Shown here in pieces: positions 13,973 through 27,752 of a stretch of 64,000 nucleotides of DNA. The stretch comes from Anoplolepis gracilipes (Eukaryota; Arthropoda; Insecta; Hymenoptera; Formicidae), in contig NC_132984.1 in the NCBI RefSeq assembly GCF_047496725.1, forward strand, positions 4,103,001-4,167,000. The letters run 5' to 3'. A model generated the notes under the pieces. It worked only from the letters and a program-made list of their open reading frames with translations. It made no database searches and was not told the DNA's origin. Made by a program: the position numbers and the translations under genes. Position 1 is the first letter of the stretch; every line of letters begins with the position of its first letter.

Positions 13973-16329
13973 TGAAAAAAAGAATATACGATATTTTATA
14001 ATGAAAGAAATTTAGAAGAGTAAAAATACAAAGATATGGTCTTTCGTTCTAACTCAGCCTTATCTTTCATTCTTCAACAAGGGTACCTTGTCTCCGTGTA
14101 GCTTGTTTTCCCCTTCTCTGATCATGAAAAAGGACACCATAGAAAGATAAAGGAGTGAGGCGCCCATATTTACGATTCATCGTCAGCGATCAATCCAGTG
14201 AGGGATTTAATCTTTTTATGACCCCAAATTATAACATAATTAAGACTTTCCTTTTTTTATCTCGTGACCAAATAAAGAGATTTTAATCAAATAACTTAAA
14301 ATTTGGAGTAATTATTGGATTAATTGTGTATGCGACAAAAAAATTAAAATGATAAAAAATTATTAAGATATAATTACACAATTCGCATAATCAGTAATGC
14401 AAGTAATTAAATATGTAGCTTGCTTTTTTTTTAGTTTAATTTTCATCTACATAGAGTTGCCTCCGTCGGAATTATACACGTTTTATCTCTTGCCGAGACG
14501 TCTCTGATCATAATCTATGCAACCCAAGCCACTGCATAATATTAGTGGCGCTTCTTGCGGTTTCTTGGTCTCAGTTTTGTTGTGATCATGTGGCATCGTC
14601 TAATAGCGATGGGAAAAGATACAGTGTGTCAGCCAGCACTTTCTTCCCTGCCACAATAAAAAATCGTGAATCGTAGGCTTTCATCGACAAGAATTCAGGA
14701 TCTCGTATAACCACATACATATCATATTCTAGAAAAGTTAATCGGAGAAGTTGTGACCATTCCAGAATCGAATTTACATATTCCGATGAGGACTTGAAAG
14801 ACTTTTTTACTTAATTAAATTATAAATGTCTACATAAAATCAATAATAAAATTATATCTTAATTTTTGATTCGAAAAAAATTGAGAAATTTTTAATACTA
14901 TATTTTTTTTTCTCATTTCCGCTACGATTTGCTTTGCACATATTTAATAAAATTAATGCCTAGCTATTTAATTACATTTTAGATTTTTCTATTGATTAGA
15001 AACGTAACAGAGATATACATATAAGCTTATCGACATTTTTAACGCCATGTAATATCATCGCTGTTTATTCAAGGTCACGATGTATAATCATGGATCATGT
15101 TTTCAAATACTCACTCACACCGATTATGTACACCATGCCTTCACACATACAAAAGCACAGGCACACACATACATACATACATACATACATACATACACAT
15201 ACATATTTGCAAATGAATACGCTTTTCCACGCGTTTGTCGAGTATCCGGTGGGATGTTGCTGCGAGAAGGAACACTTTAATGTATTCACCCCTCCTATAA
15301 AGAGGAGAGTCGGACCGCGCATGCTAATTGCCCGCGGGACAATGGTGGGAGTCTACGACGACCTGCGATTCCCCAGCCGCGTCGTATCATACATCGGGAA
15401 TAATTTCATTTTATTTCAACCCACGCGTACACACACAACACGAGCCGTTTGCCGAGTCCTTTCGGCTTGAACGCACCATGACGATTGAACAATGCGGATG
15501 AGCGAATTTAGAAGCGGTTTGTTTCGTCGCATTAAATTCAAAGTAAAGAGATTATCCTTCATGAAGAACGTGATATGTTAATGTTACGTTTAATCTACAA
15601 TTACACACATGTACGCACATGTACACCAATTATTGCTGCTCAAAGAACATCAGAATATGAGAAATGATTTATGATAACTTTTGTTTATAAAAAAAATTTA
15701 GTATAAATAAATTTAATTAAAATTATTTATAAATTAAAATTCATTTTTAATTTTTAAATAACTTAAATCAATTTATAAATTTTAAATTTAATTTATATTT
15801 ATATAAAACATTTTTTATAAATATTATTGTGATCGTCAATAATTCATTATCTCAAACTTATTTTATTTATAGTTATTTTCCACTCTGTATTTAATAGACC
15901 TGCATTGATTCATTTACTTATACTTATATTAATAATGAGTAATATCTTATATATATATAATTTATAATGTTAAACAATCGCCTATGATTTTAATTTTTGC
16001 ATTAAAAAATCTCTCTAAATTCCTTGTATTTAAATAATACATGAAAAATTTCAATAAAGCAAAGAAGCGAAATATTTTAATAAAAAATATCTGAGCTTTC
16101 GCGAGACTAATAATGAGTCTACATAGATGGGGTAACTACCCTTAATAGACCGTGTGGCCTAACGGATAAGGCGTCGGACTTCGGATCCGAAGATTGCAGG
16201 TTCGAATCCTGTCACGGTCGATAAATTTTTTGCTTCTTGCAAACATGACAAAGGACAGAAAACATATTATAAAAAAAATTGAAAAAGTTGTATGCATAAG
16301 GAAATTAAAAAGTGCAAAACAGTGATAAT

Positions 16330-16391
<62 letters not shown>

Positions 16392-19300
16392 CTCAAATTA
16401 ATTTACTCGAAAACGTCAAATTTAATTATATTCTATCAATATATATAAATTAAATTAAATTCTGTCAATATAAAAATTATTAAAAATTATTTTCTCAGTA
16501 ATTTATTAAAAAACTACTAAATTAAGTTAAAATCTATATTTTACACATATTTACAATTTATACACCTTCAAGCTGCAGTACATTTTCTCGCAACTACAAA
16601 GCTTTCAATTTTCGATATCAATGTAAAATTATATTTTTCTCTGTAAAAAATTTAAAACTTTGACTTGATCTTTTAAAAATATATACAGTAAATTTTGATA
16701 TAATCGACAAGAAGATAATTTTGGTAAAAAATTACAAAACAGCACATAATTAAATTTTTGTTAAAAGGAAATAGACTCAAAGTTTATTAGAAAATATATT
16801 ATATATAAGAGAAGGTCATATAAAAAAATTCACATATAAATAAAAAAATTTGATATATCTAAAATTGAAAAAAAAATATATATAATCATTCTACGAAACA
16901 TCTGTAAAAGATGCTAATAAAAAGCACAGAATGTATTATATATATATAATTAAATGATAGATATATTTTTTAATTTTTATTTAGAAGAGACATCAAATGA
17001 CGCGCACGTGTGTGCTTGAATACACGGGGTCGACCTACACCTTCAGCATCGATTAATTCTCCCTCTGCCTCTTGTCTCCCCTTCTTTATCCTCTCCTTTC
17101 TCCTTCTCGGAAAGATTGCCTCTCGTCGGGCGTCTTCCATCGTCGAGAAGTGAAATTATTTGCCTTAAGCAGACTGTATACATAGAAGAGAAGAGAACGA
17201 AGGCAACCAATGCATCGAAGAAATGAAAAAGAGAGAAGATGTAAAGGAAATGGAAGAAAAGAGTAGAGATGAAGAAGACGCGTTTCTAGTTGACCCATGA
17301 CCACAAGTCGTATGCAAGCTCAAGAATTGTAGGAAATATCTGTTTGCGAAGATATTAGCCGCGATCGAACGGACAAATAGGGGTGGTAACTTATACTCCA
17401 GAGTTTCTTAAGTCTGGAAAAGGAAACTGACTCTCGTAAAGATGATAGGTTTATATTAATTGTGTATTCAAACGCACATACACACGCACACACGCTAAAT
17501 GAAATTTATTAAATGACAGATTGTTAAAAAAAGGAAGGAACATATCTAATAACTAATTTATTTTCTTTCTAGTAAATTAAGTATTAAATATATATATATA
17601 TAATTAATTATAAAATCAATTATCTTATATTAATTTATTTTAAATAATCTTATATATTAATCATCCTTAGATATTAGTTATATTAAGATTAATTAAGATA
17701 AATTAATAAAATAAATTAATTTTATTAAGGAATCTAAATAGAACGTAGATACTTTTACTTTTTATGATGGTCGCCTTTCATCCCCCTTTAGAGAGATATT
17801 TTTATCGATAATAAATTCTCGTACGAAGTTTCGCCAAGTTTTTATTGTTCCTGTTGAAATTAATAGTTTCTGCATTCTGTTTAGAATATAAAAGAAAATT
17901 TACGCAATACTACTCACGTCGTCTGCGGCACTAACGTCGACGCCCCGCAGTAACAGGGTCTCGCACACTTCCACGTGACCACCTGCCGCGGCCAGCAACA
18001 GGGGCCCCCGGCCATTCTGAAACACGACAGGAATTCTGAAGATCCTCGTGCGACCAGGCTGGTAAGCGTGCTCGATAAAACCTACTAATTAAGAACCGTC
18101 CACCGAAAACATTCGAAAGTGGATATCTTCTCGTTCGGTGACGCCCGATAAAATTTCTTAATCAGACTCACAGAGTCAATCGTTTCAATACAAATTAACG
18201 TCTCACGTAAAAGTCTTCGTGGTTTTTTAATTAATCTTTCCTTTCGATAAAAATTAAACTCTTAATGCTGTATTAACTAATTTACTTTTTTCGACATAAT
18301 TTTTGTGTTTATAACGTAGAGGTAATTTTCTCTTAATTTCAATTTTAATTACTAAATAATTATTAGTAGTAATTATTTCAGTAATTAAAATTTAAATTTA
18401 AAATTTCGTAAAATAAACCCCCCCCCCCCCATAAAGTTGTTGAAAAAAGAATAATATTTTGATTATACCCTCATAAACATAATTAAAAGCGCAAAACATT
18501 AATTACTTATACAAGAAAAATCTGTTCAAAAACATTTACTAAATCTGTAATTAAAAGCATAATAATCAAAGAAGGAAAGATAGAAAGTTTAATTTTATAT
18601 ATTTTTCACATTATTACAATATTTATTGTTACACCTTTTGCTACATTGATATTAATATTTATTAAAAGTATTTAAGAGTGATTTCGAAATTGCATGTTGA
18701 ACGTTATCTTTCAACGGAATAGCAATTAATAAATCGAACCCAACAGCGGTAAAAAAAAATCTCGCGGCAGCGATTAATTTTATCGATGTAATTAAGGCAG
18801 GAGCAACCTCAATAAACGCATGGATAATCAATTGAATGGTCCAATCGTTCGTATTCTGCGTACGCTTTGGACAAATTGCACGTCTATCTATATTTTAAAT
18901 TTAATCTAATCTACGCAATGGCACACGCACAAGCACACATAGAATCGCTCTGCGTGAATTAACAAATAGATGAAATTAATTTATTGCTGTCAGTCGCACT
19001 GGAAGTTAATAAAGTTTTCCCTCCAGCTAATATCGCAAGCAATTACAGGAGGAATTCAATTTAACGTTTTGCGATACTTTGTTAATTTAACTTAACGTTT
19101 TGCAATACTCCCCACAACTTTCTTAATTACGTCATTAATTAGAGCATTATATTAGTTTATCGAAATATCGAAATTTTTATTTTATTTTGTCTTTTTTTTT
19201 CTTTAAGAGATACATAGATAAGTAGAATCGGAAGCAAGTATTACAAACAGAAAATAAATACAAGGGTATAAATATAGAGGGAAATACTTCATCATAATTT

Positions 19301-19780
19301 TTAATTTTGTTGAAAATTTATATTTCCCGAAATTAAATCAATTTTAATGCAAATTTAATTGTCTTTTTTTTCGGCTTGTTATATTTGTCACGTCAATTTA
19401 TATCTTGAAAATTTATATAACTATGAAAGTCTATATTTATAAAATTCTCTTATTCGTAAAATTAAAAACTCTTTTGTCGAGATTTTAAAATCAATAATTA
19501 TAAAAAAAATATGCCAGAAGACTGTTTGTAGAATTGTGTGTAACAAGTGCGTTACAAAATAATCCATGTAACATTATAGAGTATTTATTTTATGTAATTG
19601 TGAAAAGTTTTTTGAACGAAGAAAAAATCCAACGAATTATCCTGTGTATATTTTCAAAAAGACTGACAGTGAGTTGTAAAAACGTACCTCGTCGGGTGAC
19701 GGTTTAACATTATCGTCGAGCAAGCGTGTGACTCGAGCAACGTCGCCGCGAGCAGCCGCCTCGCGCAACTTTTCTGCCAT
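6860..19780 (-). CDS. dgo: Diego / ankyrin repeat domain-containing protein 6 (Diversin family)
   Basis: Nine coding exons on the minus strand join in phase: 19780-19688, 18016-17918, 12618-12409, 11895-11797, 11590-11353, 10156-9258, 8756-8516, 8158-7883 (or to 7874) and 7023-6860, about 772 residues. Residues 1 to about 245 are ankyrin repeats; several are encoded by phase-0 exons of 99 or 210 nt. The blocks GNSALHEASWRGY and APLHLACQNGH match the ANKRD6 signature. A central segment (GYTCYCAPFF, then a charged coiled coil at about 350-420) corresponds to the ANKRD6 middle region, and the tail is Ser/Arg-rich and disordered. In flies Diego is a core planar-cell-polarity protein acting with Dishevelled and Prickle at the cell cortex. 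An acceptor at 19793 shows at least one upstream 5' exon, not located with confidence. Confidence 0.88.
8851..9169. repeat. Long imperfect inverted repeat (foldback MITE) in a dgo intron
   Basis: Within the intron between dgo exons 9258-10156 and 8516-8756, two arms of about 140 bp are inverted copies of each other. The shared words include GTATAAT at the ends, CGTTATAAAAAA, AGATTTTTTATTATTAT, AACGTATTATAGC and GCATTTTAATTT. The arms meet around 9005-9025. Divergence is modest with small indels. No coding capacity is present. This is either a foldback transposable element or a locally formed palindrome. Confidence 0.75.
13896..13971. repeat. Compound (AC)n(TA)n microsatellite
   Basis: An uninterrupted AC dinucleotide run of about 26 bp passes directly into a TA run of about 50 bp. 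It lies inside the large dgo intron. Confidence 0.97.
15166..15206. repeat. (ACAT)n tetranucleotide microsatellite
   Basis: Repeated ACAT units follow a short AC run inside the large dgo intron. Reading frames translated across it give Tyr/Ile/His repeats that are artefacts of the repeat. Confidence 0.93.
16148..16220 (+). tRNA. tRNA-Arg (anticodon TCG)
   Basis: The 73-nt cloverleaf has a perfect 7-bp acceptor stem (GACCGTG with CACGGTC), a D arm starting TGGCCTAACGG (A box), a 5-bp anticodon stem (TCGGA with TCCGA) with loop CTTCGGA and so anticodon TCG reading CGA, and a T arm with GGTTCGAATCC (B box). The discriminator base is G. No intron is present, and a T-run just downstream (from about 16225) suits RNA polymerase III termination. 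It lies in an intron of dgo on the opposite strand. CCA is not encoded, as usual for eukaryotes. Confidence 0.97.
16335..16388. repeat. (TA)n microsatellite
   Basis: A perfect TA run of about 54 bp lies just downstream of the tRNA-Arg gene. Confidence 0.95.
18017..19687. other. dgo intron 1 (coding)
   Basis: Intron between the first coding exon (19688-19780) and the second ankyrin exon. It is AT-rich and contains a C homopolymer of about 12 near 18418-18430. No other feature was recognised. Confidence 0.6.
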
Positions 19781-21203
19781 TCCAGTCGCGCATCTGTAAC
19801 AAAAGCACACAATGTACTATTAGATACGACACAAAATAATAAACGGGTGACTGTCTATAAAATCGCAAATTATTTTATTTTTATTTTTCTGTTATAAAAC
19901 AGTTCATCTAAATCTGCGTTGCAATTAAACAACCTTTATTGTAGTTTCCCTAATACAGTTTTCGCTCATTTATTTTACATACATGCAAAATAAAATCGTA
20001 CAGCAAACGAAGAACAAGGCAGATGAAAAAAATGTCACTTTACGAGCGCTCGACAGATTTATAATAAGAATTAAGATTACAGCCCTTCGTTATATTTGAC
20101 AGTTCGCGTTTTATCTACGATTAATTTAATTTATCATGTATCACGTTTTATGGATTACAAATTCTTATTCGTCGTTTCGTTTCGTTAAGTGGATTTTACT
20201 TGAATGTAACTCGTTTACGGGAACATGCGCTGAGGAAATTTGAGAAGACGTGGGAGTGAGATAACGAAATTTTTATTTTACAATTTCCTTTTCGAAGAAT
20301 CCATGAATCAAGCCTATATGATTTTCCATTACTCTTTTCTATCTATGTTTTGCTTCTCGAATTCTTGTCGTATAATCCGTGTAACACGGACAGTAAATTA
20401 TCTCGATGTCTAGCGAGGCGGTATATGATCTAGGATCCGAAGAGCGTCCCGCTAATGAGGTAGACTATTACACTTCCCTGGCAGAGAGCGAGGCGTCCCC
20501 GTTTGGTACATTAATCTCGGTCGCGATTATTTCTTTTTGTAGCTATAACGATCCTAGAATAACGTTCACGCAAACTAAAAGTATACGCGAATCAATTCAT
20601 ATGTGAAAGTACTTTGCCAAGTGCGAATTAATACATAGTTAAGACGAAAGCTACCGATAATTATCAAAATAAGTGATAAAAAGAAATACACCAAGAAAAA
20701 TATAAATAGAAATGTATATTATAAATAAAAAATTTTGTTCGATTTCATTTATTTTATTTTAGTCTAATTAATTTATTTCATTTTTATATAATAAATACCA
20801 TTACCATTGTAAATTTTATTTTAAGAGAAAAATAAATAAAATAGAATAAAATCTAAATCTCTTTTCATTTCTATCGCTGGTAACAATATTGAGTTATAAT
20901 CCATTTACGAGCGAATCGTAAAGATATGTAGCAAAGTGCGAATTAAAATAAATTAAATTAAATTTAATCTAGTTCTTAATTATTAAAGGTCTTAGATTTA
21001 GTCTTTAATCTAGTCGTAATTATTAAAGGTCTCTTAATTAATAAAGTTATAAATGCTTATTTTGCATCGCGTAAATATCAAAAAGCAGCATGCGATGCAC
21101 GCTGTAAACTAGGTCTGTATTTATTACGTGACCAGTGATGCGTACGTGTGCGCCTTCTGTCATAAAATACACAGGACGCACCCTCTGACTTATTAGTGAT
21201 GTA

Positions 21204-21268
21204 ATTCCGTCACGCGCTGCGGCTTCGAATTCGAGCTTCGAGCCCGGGACGGCACGCGATGACGGAAT
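21204..21268. repeat. GC-rich hairpin-forming inverted repeat
   Basis: The left arm ATTCCGTCACGCG (21204-21216) pairs with the right arm CGCGATGACGGAAT (21255-21268), with one bulged base. The enclosed loop holds the palindrome CTCGAATTCGAG-like core. The patch is far richer in GC than its surroundings. Function is unknown; it could be a decayed transposon end or a regulatory element. Confidence 0.6.
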
Positions 21269-24200
21269 CACGCTTCGTCGATTACTCCAATGCAGCTGGG
21301 CGCGAACTGCATCGCGGATGCACACAAATAAGGGTGCGGTTTTTCTTTGTAAGAATTTTTCTCTTACTTATTGTTAGTTTCGATTAGACTTACATCTCGA
21401 GCTGACAAATAAATCCGAATAAGTAACGTCTAGAATTTTGTAGACGCGTACTTTCGGGATAAAAAAAAAGTGCATTCAAATAAATTTAGAATTTATAAAT
21501 AGTGAAATAATTCGCCTTATTTGTCTAACAAGCTTCTCTGCCTTTTCAAAGATATGAATTTATTTAATTAATATTAAGTTTATTTAATATTAATAATTAA
21601 TATTATAACTTGAAAATTAATTTAATATTAATTAAATAATATTGATTAAAACTAAAAGAGAATTTTAAATTAAAGGATTTTAAATAAAAGATTTTTATTA
21701 CGTTGATCTCATTGAATATTATAATAGCATATTATCGAAATTTCTTTAATTAACTTATTTATCTCATAAATCATATATTAGCTTGATATTAAAATGCATT
21801 ATTCAAATTTTTAATAACACTCATACATAGATTGTTTCTCTTTATATCATCTTACTCGGCATGATATGATATAATATACAATACTACGTGTATAATAAAA
21901 TAGAATGATTATGTATACGACCCACGCATTTAATTCATTACGAACCGAATACTTTCTCCAGAATTGTAAACCGCGGCGTATGTGCATTTCCTCATACATA
22001 TATGCATGAGGAAACACAAAGAACATTTTACAACTGGCGACTATTTCCATTCCATTCCTCTACGTTAAAAGTCTAGTATAAATGGCTGCGGCCTCCGATT
22101 TCTTATATTGAATAAAAAAAGAAAAATGTAGGGGGTTCTTTCCAATCATCTTTGCTTCCTTTTCTATTTGCGGGCAACGAGACCCGCTTTTGCCGCTAAA
22201 GTAAGTGGTGTTGCGGTGGATAAAACCAGCAATTTTGTCGTGTTTATTTTATCTGCGACGTCGATGATGGTGCATCTCGTGAATCATAGTGTTTCCTGCT
22301 GCGACATTATTACACGCAGGGCCGGCTGTTGTGTTTCGCGCTCTTCTTATCATCAAAGAAAGTTAATAGAACATCCTCAGCACAGAATCAATACGTCGGA
22401 TTGCATATACATATATACTGAAGAACTATAAATTAAATTTGAAATTGATTTCTTCTCAGCAAAACTTTGATTATAAATCATCTTCTATCTTACGCTTCCT
22501 TAGTTTTTAATGTCAAATATCTTCATATTAAGCATGATGAAATTTAGTTTAAACAAAGCTTACTTAATAAAATTAAATAATGAGGATTATTAATTTGTGG
22601 TCTATTTTGCTTGTGATTCAGAAATTTATTCGAATATATTTGTAGAAACTTTTTTTCTTAATTTTGAATTTTCAGTATTTCGTAATTTATTTATTTTTTA
22701 TAAATAAATAATAGAGGTCACGTTTTAGAAGAAAAATATCTCACAAGTATAGGAAGAAATAGACTCGACAACGAATGTTTCTCGAAGAACGGTAGACTTG
22801 CTTGAGAACGGCCCTATCTGTAAGATTATGGGCAGTAACTTAACGAAATTGCCATCTTAAGTGTTTCCAATCGAGGTTTCATCGGTAATCAATCTAACGA
22901 CTTAATATCACGCGAATGATATCAAGGCCGTAGTTAATTATTATCTTGCATACGGAAAATGCATCGTTGACTAGCCAGAAAGAAATTTGTAAGAGAAAAT
23001 TACCGGCGCGCCTATCATTAATCATATATATAGTCCATTTATTTTGGCGAGATAAAAGGAAGTAAAAGTGGTATACATATATATATATATATATATTAGA
23101 TTTTAATTTTTGCGTTTCTCAAAAAATACAGATAAATGATATCGACAAAACATCATATAATTACGTAGAAATATGTATGTACGAGATATATTTCTGCATA
23201 ATCGACAAAAAATTTTTAAGTACTAAATTGAACTTATTTACTTATTTGGAAAACATTTTCAGAAATTAATATACAATTATTAACATAATTTTATTAGTTT
23301 TATTATATTTTTTTCTATAATTTTATTTGATTTCATATTATTTCTCATATATTTGATTTAATTCTATATATAACATTTTATTTATAGTTCTTTAGTTTTG
23401 CTTTTGTCAAGTGCATTTTCTGTCTCATAAATTGGATTTTTAATACATACATGAAACGTGTTTTGCGGCTCGCATTCCATAAACTTCCGCCATTGATAAT
23501 CGAGGTTGTTATAAATGTAACCTGTTATAATCTTTTTGCAAGTCCAACGTTTCCATCATGCCGTATTTATCACAGAGCGCACTCATTTTTCTCAGAAATT
23601 ATAATGCTCCACCGTAAAGCCCGCATCCCGCTGTTTTAACGCAACTCAAGCTCTTGGAACGGATTATCGATCACAATCAGTTCGTCTTTCATATGCAATT
23701 TATCTGTCGCGATTTATCTGTTTGTACAACACAAGTTACGCATAGAGCACGTTTTATTACAGAGAAATTTTTACATGATAGTTCTAAAGAAGTGCGAAAA
23801 AATTTTGGAGATTATTCTTTTGTCGAAAATTCTTACCGTAATCTATGTCATTTATTTATTTTTTTACTTGAAAATTATTGATTTTACGAGAAAAATCAAA
23901 GAAATAAAAAAGTTTCGAAATGAATCAAGTTTTCTAACGTATATTTTTATATGCTTACATTCTAAGCCTATTAAAAAGTATTTTAATAAAAAATTATATG
24001 GCTTATTAGTTTTATTCTTAAGAGAAGAAATATTAATAAATATTAAAAAAATATTAACAAGTATTAAAAAAAATATTAATAAATATCCCTCTTAATAGTG
24101 GAAAATGTCCACCAAATTTCATTTTTGTAACTTGGCCAAAATTTGAAAAAAAAAAATCAAAACCTAATTTTCACCTTGAAATAACTCGTCAGAGAGGGAT

Positions 24201-27200
24201 ATGAATAAAGATCTCCCTTAATTTTTGACAAAGAATCATCTCCTAAAATTCTTCGCATCTATTTCGAATCACCATGTGTACACATTTTTATAAAATCGAG
24301 ATCGATAAAATCGCCAAAACGTCTGCGAACTCGAGTTTTATTAACCGGAACGTATTTTCTGGCATTCTTATGTCGACCGAAACATTGCGGTACGTTCCGG
24401 TCCACTTCGGGCGCTGCCCTAATGTAGTCGCACAACTAGAGAGAGAATCGCCTAAGGCGATTCCACATCGGTGCATCCTTCTAGTCTTAAATCCTTGAAG
24501 TCTAGCATTACGAGCGGCATGCCTAACTCTGGCGAGTTCCTCGCGAACGCCCTTTTCTTGTTGGAATATTTGCGCACCAACATATATCAATTATTCATGA
24601 TCATCAGAATCATATAGAAGTCATAAACTGTAAATAGACCTGCGTCGATCTCGCCGTAACTCTTTCGAATAAGTTGTGAGAATTTTTCAAGAATTGATGG
24701 CACCTCGGATTTACATCTTTAAATTATACGACGATTTTTTTCTCTCCATACTTTTTCTCCATAAGAATAAATCAATAAAAATATTGTGAAAAAGTTCGAC
24801 GGAATGTTGTCTTTAAAAAACTGTTTCAACTTTTAATCGCTTAATCGTTCGGTTAATGAGAGCAGTGTTGATTTTCGCACTTGATTGCGGTACAATTTTA
24901 TCCCCCTGTTCCCAAGAAAATGCGACACAAAGGAGGCACAGTCGGGGCCCGCGCGCGTCTTAACTCGGGGAAAATAGCTGACAATTATCTACTCGTCTTG
25001 CTATCTTGAAGCAAACCGCTCCATCTTGTAAAATCCTGCGCGTTCTGTACTTGATATTACGAACCCACGTTATAGTAACGACGAGAGCCATTTTATTCGA
25101 GAATTAAATGCACGAGTTATACCAGAGCGCACCTGGCCCCTCGTTCAGTGGCAAAGTGACCGTTCGTGAAAAAATTAAGAGTTTCATCTAGATTAGGGGC
25201 GACTGAAGAGTTATTTAACAAAAAACAATCCTTGGCAAAATTATAATTATATTATTTTGAGAACTCAAAAAATCTAATTAAGAAACAAGGCACATTTATC
25301 AAATATGTCAAAAAATAATAGAAATATTATTGACGTTTAAGGGGTTGAAACATGAAAGTTTGAATTATTTTAGATTTTGTAATTTCTGAATTTTTTACAA
25401 GGGCTGTTTTTTGTAAGAAACGCACAGTCATGTTTATATACATGTAATATATATAATATAATAAAACATTTCTTGCACTCTACGAGCAAAAGTATTCTCA
25501 TTCTTCATGTTATTTCACTATATGTATATTATCGATTAATGTTGATAATTTTGAGATTTGTAATTGCACGTAAATTCATTTCGACGAAATCTGAAGGCGC
25601 TAATTTTTCCGATCGATATATTTACATGATACTTTTCAAAGTCAGACGGTTAGGATTGCATAATTTGCTTGATGGAACACAGTGTTCTCGAGTGAGTAGC
25701 CACGGCGGCCGCCACGTGTGAATGTACACATGTATGTACATACAACCACAAGCGAATATCCACTTGCGTCTAACTCGCGCGAAACCGGTATTTGCGCCTT
25801 CCAGAGTAAACCTTTATATATACAGGGATACTCACACAGAGGATACAGGGCGCTCCAACAAGCTGTATAATCTGCGTCAATCACGAAACTCTCTGAACAC
25901 AAAACACTGAAAAGATACGAACCCTTCTGGGACTATACTAAGGGCTCAGAAATTAATTTTTATCAAAATATTCAACAAAACTTTAACGAGATATTTCTCG
26001 TTAAAAATTAAGAAAATATAACATTCAAATAAACTTGAATTAAAAAAAGTTGTTTTTAATTTCTTTCTTTTTTTTTTTTTTTTTTTTTTAACGAAGAGTC
26101 CCAATTAAATGTTTTTATTATTCTGTGAACAGCCTGTACAATCAACGCGGAAGTTTGATTTTTGCAATCATTATTCATTGTTAGAGAGACTTCAAAAAGA
26201 TACTTACCGGCCATATACGCTTATCCAGAAGGCGTCGTTTGCGAAAGTAATCCTTAATCCGTGTCGAAATGTCGGATATTTTGTCCTTTACAAAATCCAC
26301 TGGCGAGTTAAGCACAAGCCGCACATCACTTCTTGTAGCACTCTGAACGAGCTATCGCACAAAGACTCGATCAAGTAGTTCAAAGATCGTTGAGTACCAG
26401 GTATAGCGAATCATCGTCAGTGTAATGATATTCGGTCCAACGGGATTTACTTTGTAACGAGATAATTTATCACGATGAAAAATGATGTGAAAATCCACAT
26501 GGAAAGTTAGGATTTTCTGAGAGATCTACGCCACAGATTACCAACTTTTATATGGAATAAGTTTCTGCTCAATTTTAAATAATCAATTATATTGATTTAA
26601 CAAATTGGTTTTACATTCTTTATATATTTTATTTTTTATTGATTAAAAAATTATATCCTTCATGAAAAATGTATATTTGACGTGTTTTAATTTACCAAAA
26701 AATAATAATTAATAATAAAACAATAATTTATTTTTACACAGAGTAGATATATTCGAACGCGTAATTAATTTCAAAGCGAGGAATAAACAGATTTCAATGC
26801 CCGCACGTGCCGCAGGAGACTTCGACGCTCGCGTATGCAAGTCGACTGCATTAGTTGCAGATCATATATCGTTAAATATTTTATAGAATTGAATTTCTTA
26901 ACAAATATTTAATTTCTCGCGATTCTCATTTTCATCGTCAATCTTATTGTTCACCGATTTATTCAGACAATTACATTTGATTAAATGTGTTACGGTTCTT
27001 TCGAGAATGTATAATAAAAAATAATAAATAGTTTATAATTAATTATGTACGATGCGCGATAAAATCTTACGTATCGATAACGGTTTTATGTCGCTTTCGA
27101 GCAACATTAATGCATAATATATATATAATTCTTGCGTAATATATCTTGTTGAAACTCCTTGATTTTTCAATTTTACGCTCGTTAAATGCTTATTCAGTGA

Positions 27201-27752
27201 AGATATACTTATAAAGGATTTTAATCTTTTAGATTACCTGAACAGTTCTTGTAGCGGATAATTCTTGAACTTTAAAATACCGTTGAGTGCTCGAGTAAAG
27301 CGAGAACCGGAACGATAATAAATAACTGATAATTTACAATCTTCTAGAAAATCCACAAAATAACTCTAACTCTTATGAAATTTTTACGATATAGGAACTA
27401 CGAGAAGAGATCCGTAATTAATTGATCTAATGAATATTAATTAACCCAATTTTTTTAATCTGCAAAGTCTTTCACTTTCTCGAAATATTTCAAAATGGTT
27501 GGCGACACAAAACCAACGTTCCATAAATGATACAATTTTTCATAAATCCTTAACGATTGTTCCCGGGAAATAATTTATTTTATCCTTCAAATTTTGGGAA
27601 GTTTTTTCCAATTAATTGTGATCGCACAATTTTTTTTAATTATCCTTAATCACTTGCCGATCACTCTTCCCATTTTCTTCTCCAAATTCCCGACGTCTTC
27701 AATGCAAAGTCACTCGAAATTTTTCACGAACACCTCCACACAAGCGTGCAAT

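Larger units (their letters stand above)
12619..17917. other. Long dgo intron with a nested tRNA and microsatellites
   Basis: This 5.3 kb intron lies between two in-phase ankyrin exons. It contains a plus-strand tRNA-Arg (16148-16220), an (ACAT)n tract near 15166-15206, (AC)n(TA)n at 13896-13971 and (TA)n at 16335-16388. Higher-GC patches at 13.2-13.5 kb and 15.2-15.5 kb were read in all frames without finding an ankyrin exon or other recognisable product. Confidence 0.6.

Noticed and set aside
16142..16396. Minus-strand frame reading RDRIRTCNLRIRSPTPYPLGH
   Set aside because: It is the antisense translation of the tRNA-Arg gene plus a poly(Tyr/Ile) run from the (TA)n tract. This kind of peptide is a known annotation artefact.
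24274..24590. Overlapping 74- and 100-codon frames on both strands
   Set aside because: No domain, no splice-site support and no match to neighbouring genes; probably composition-driven.
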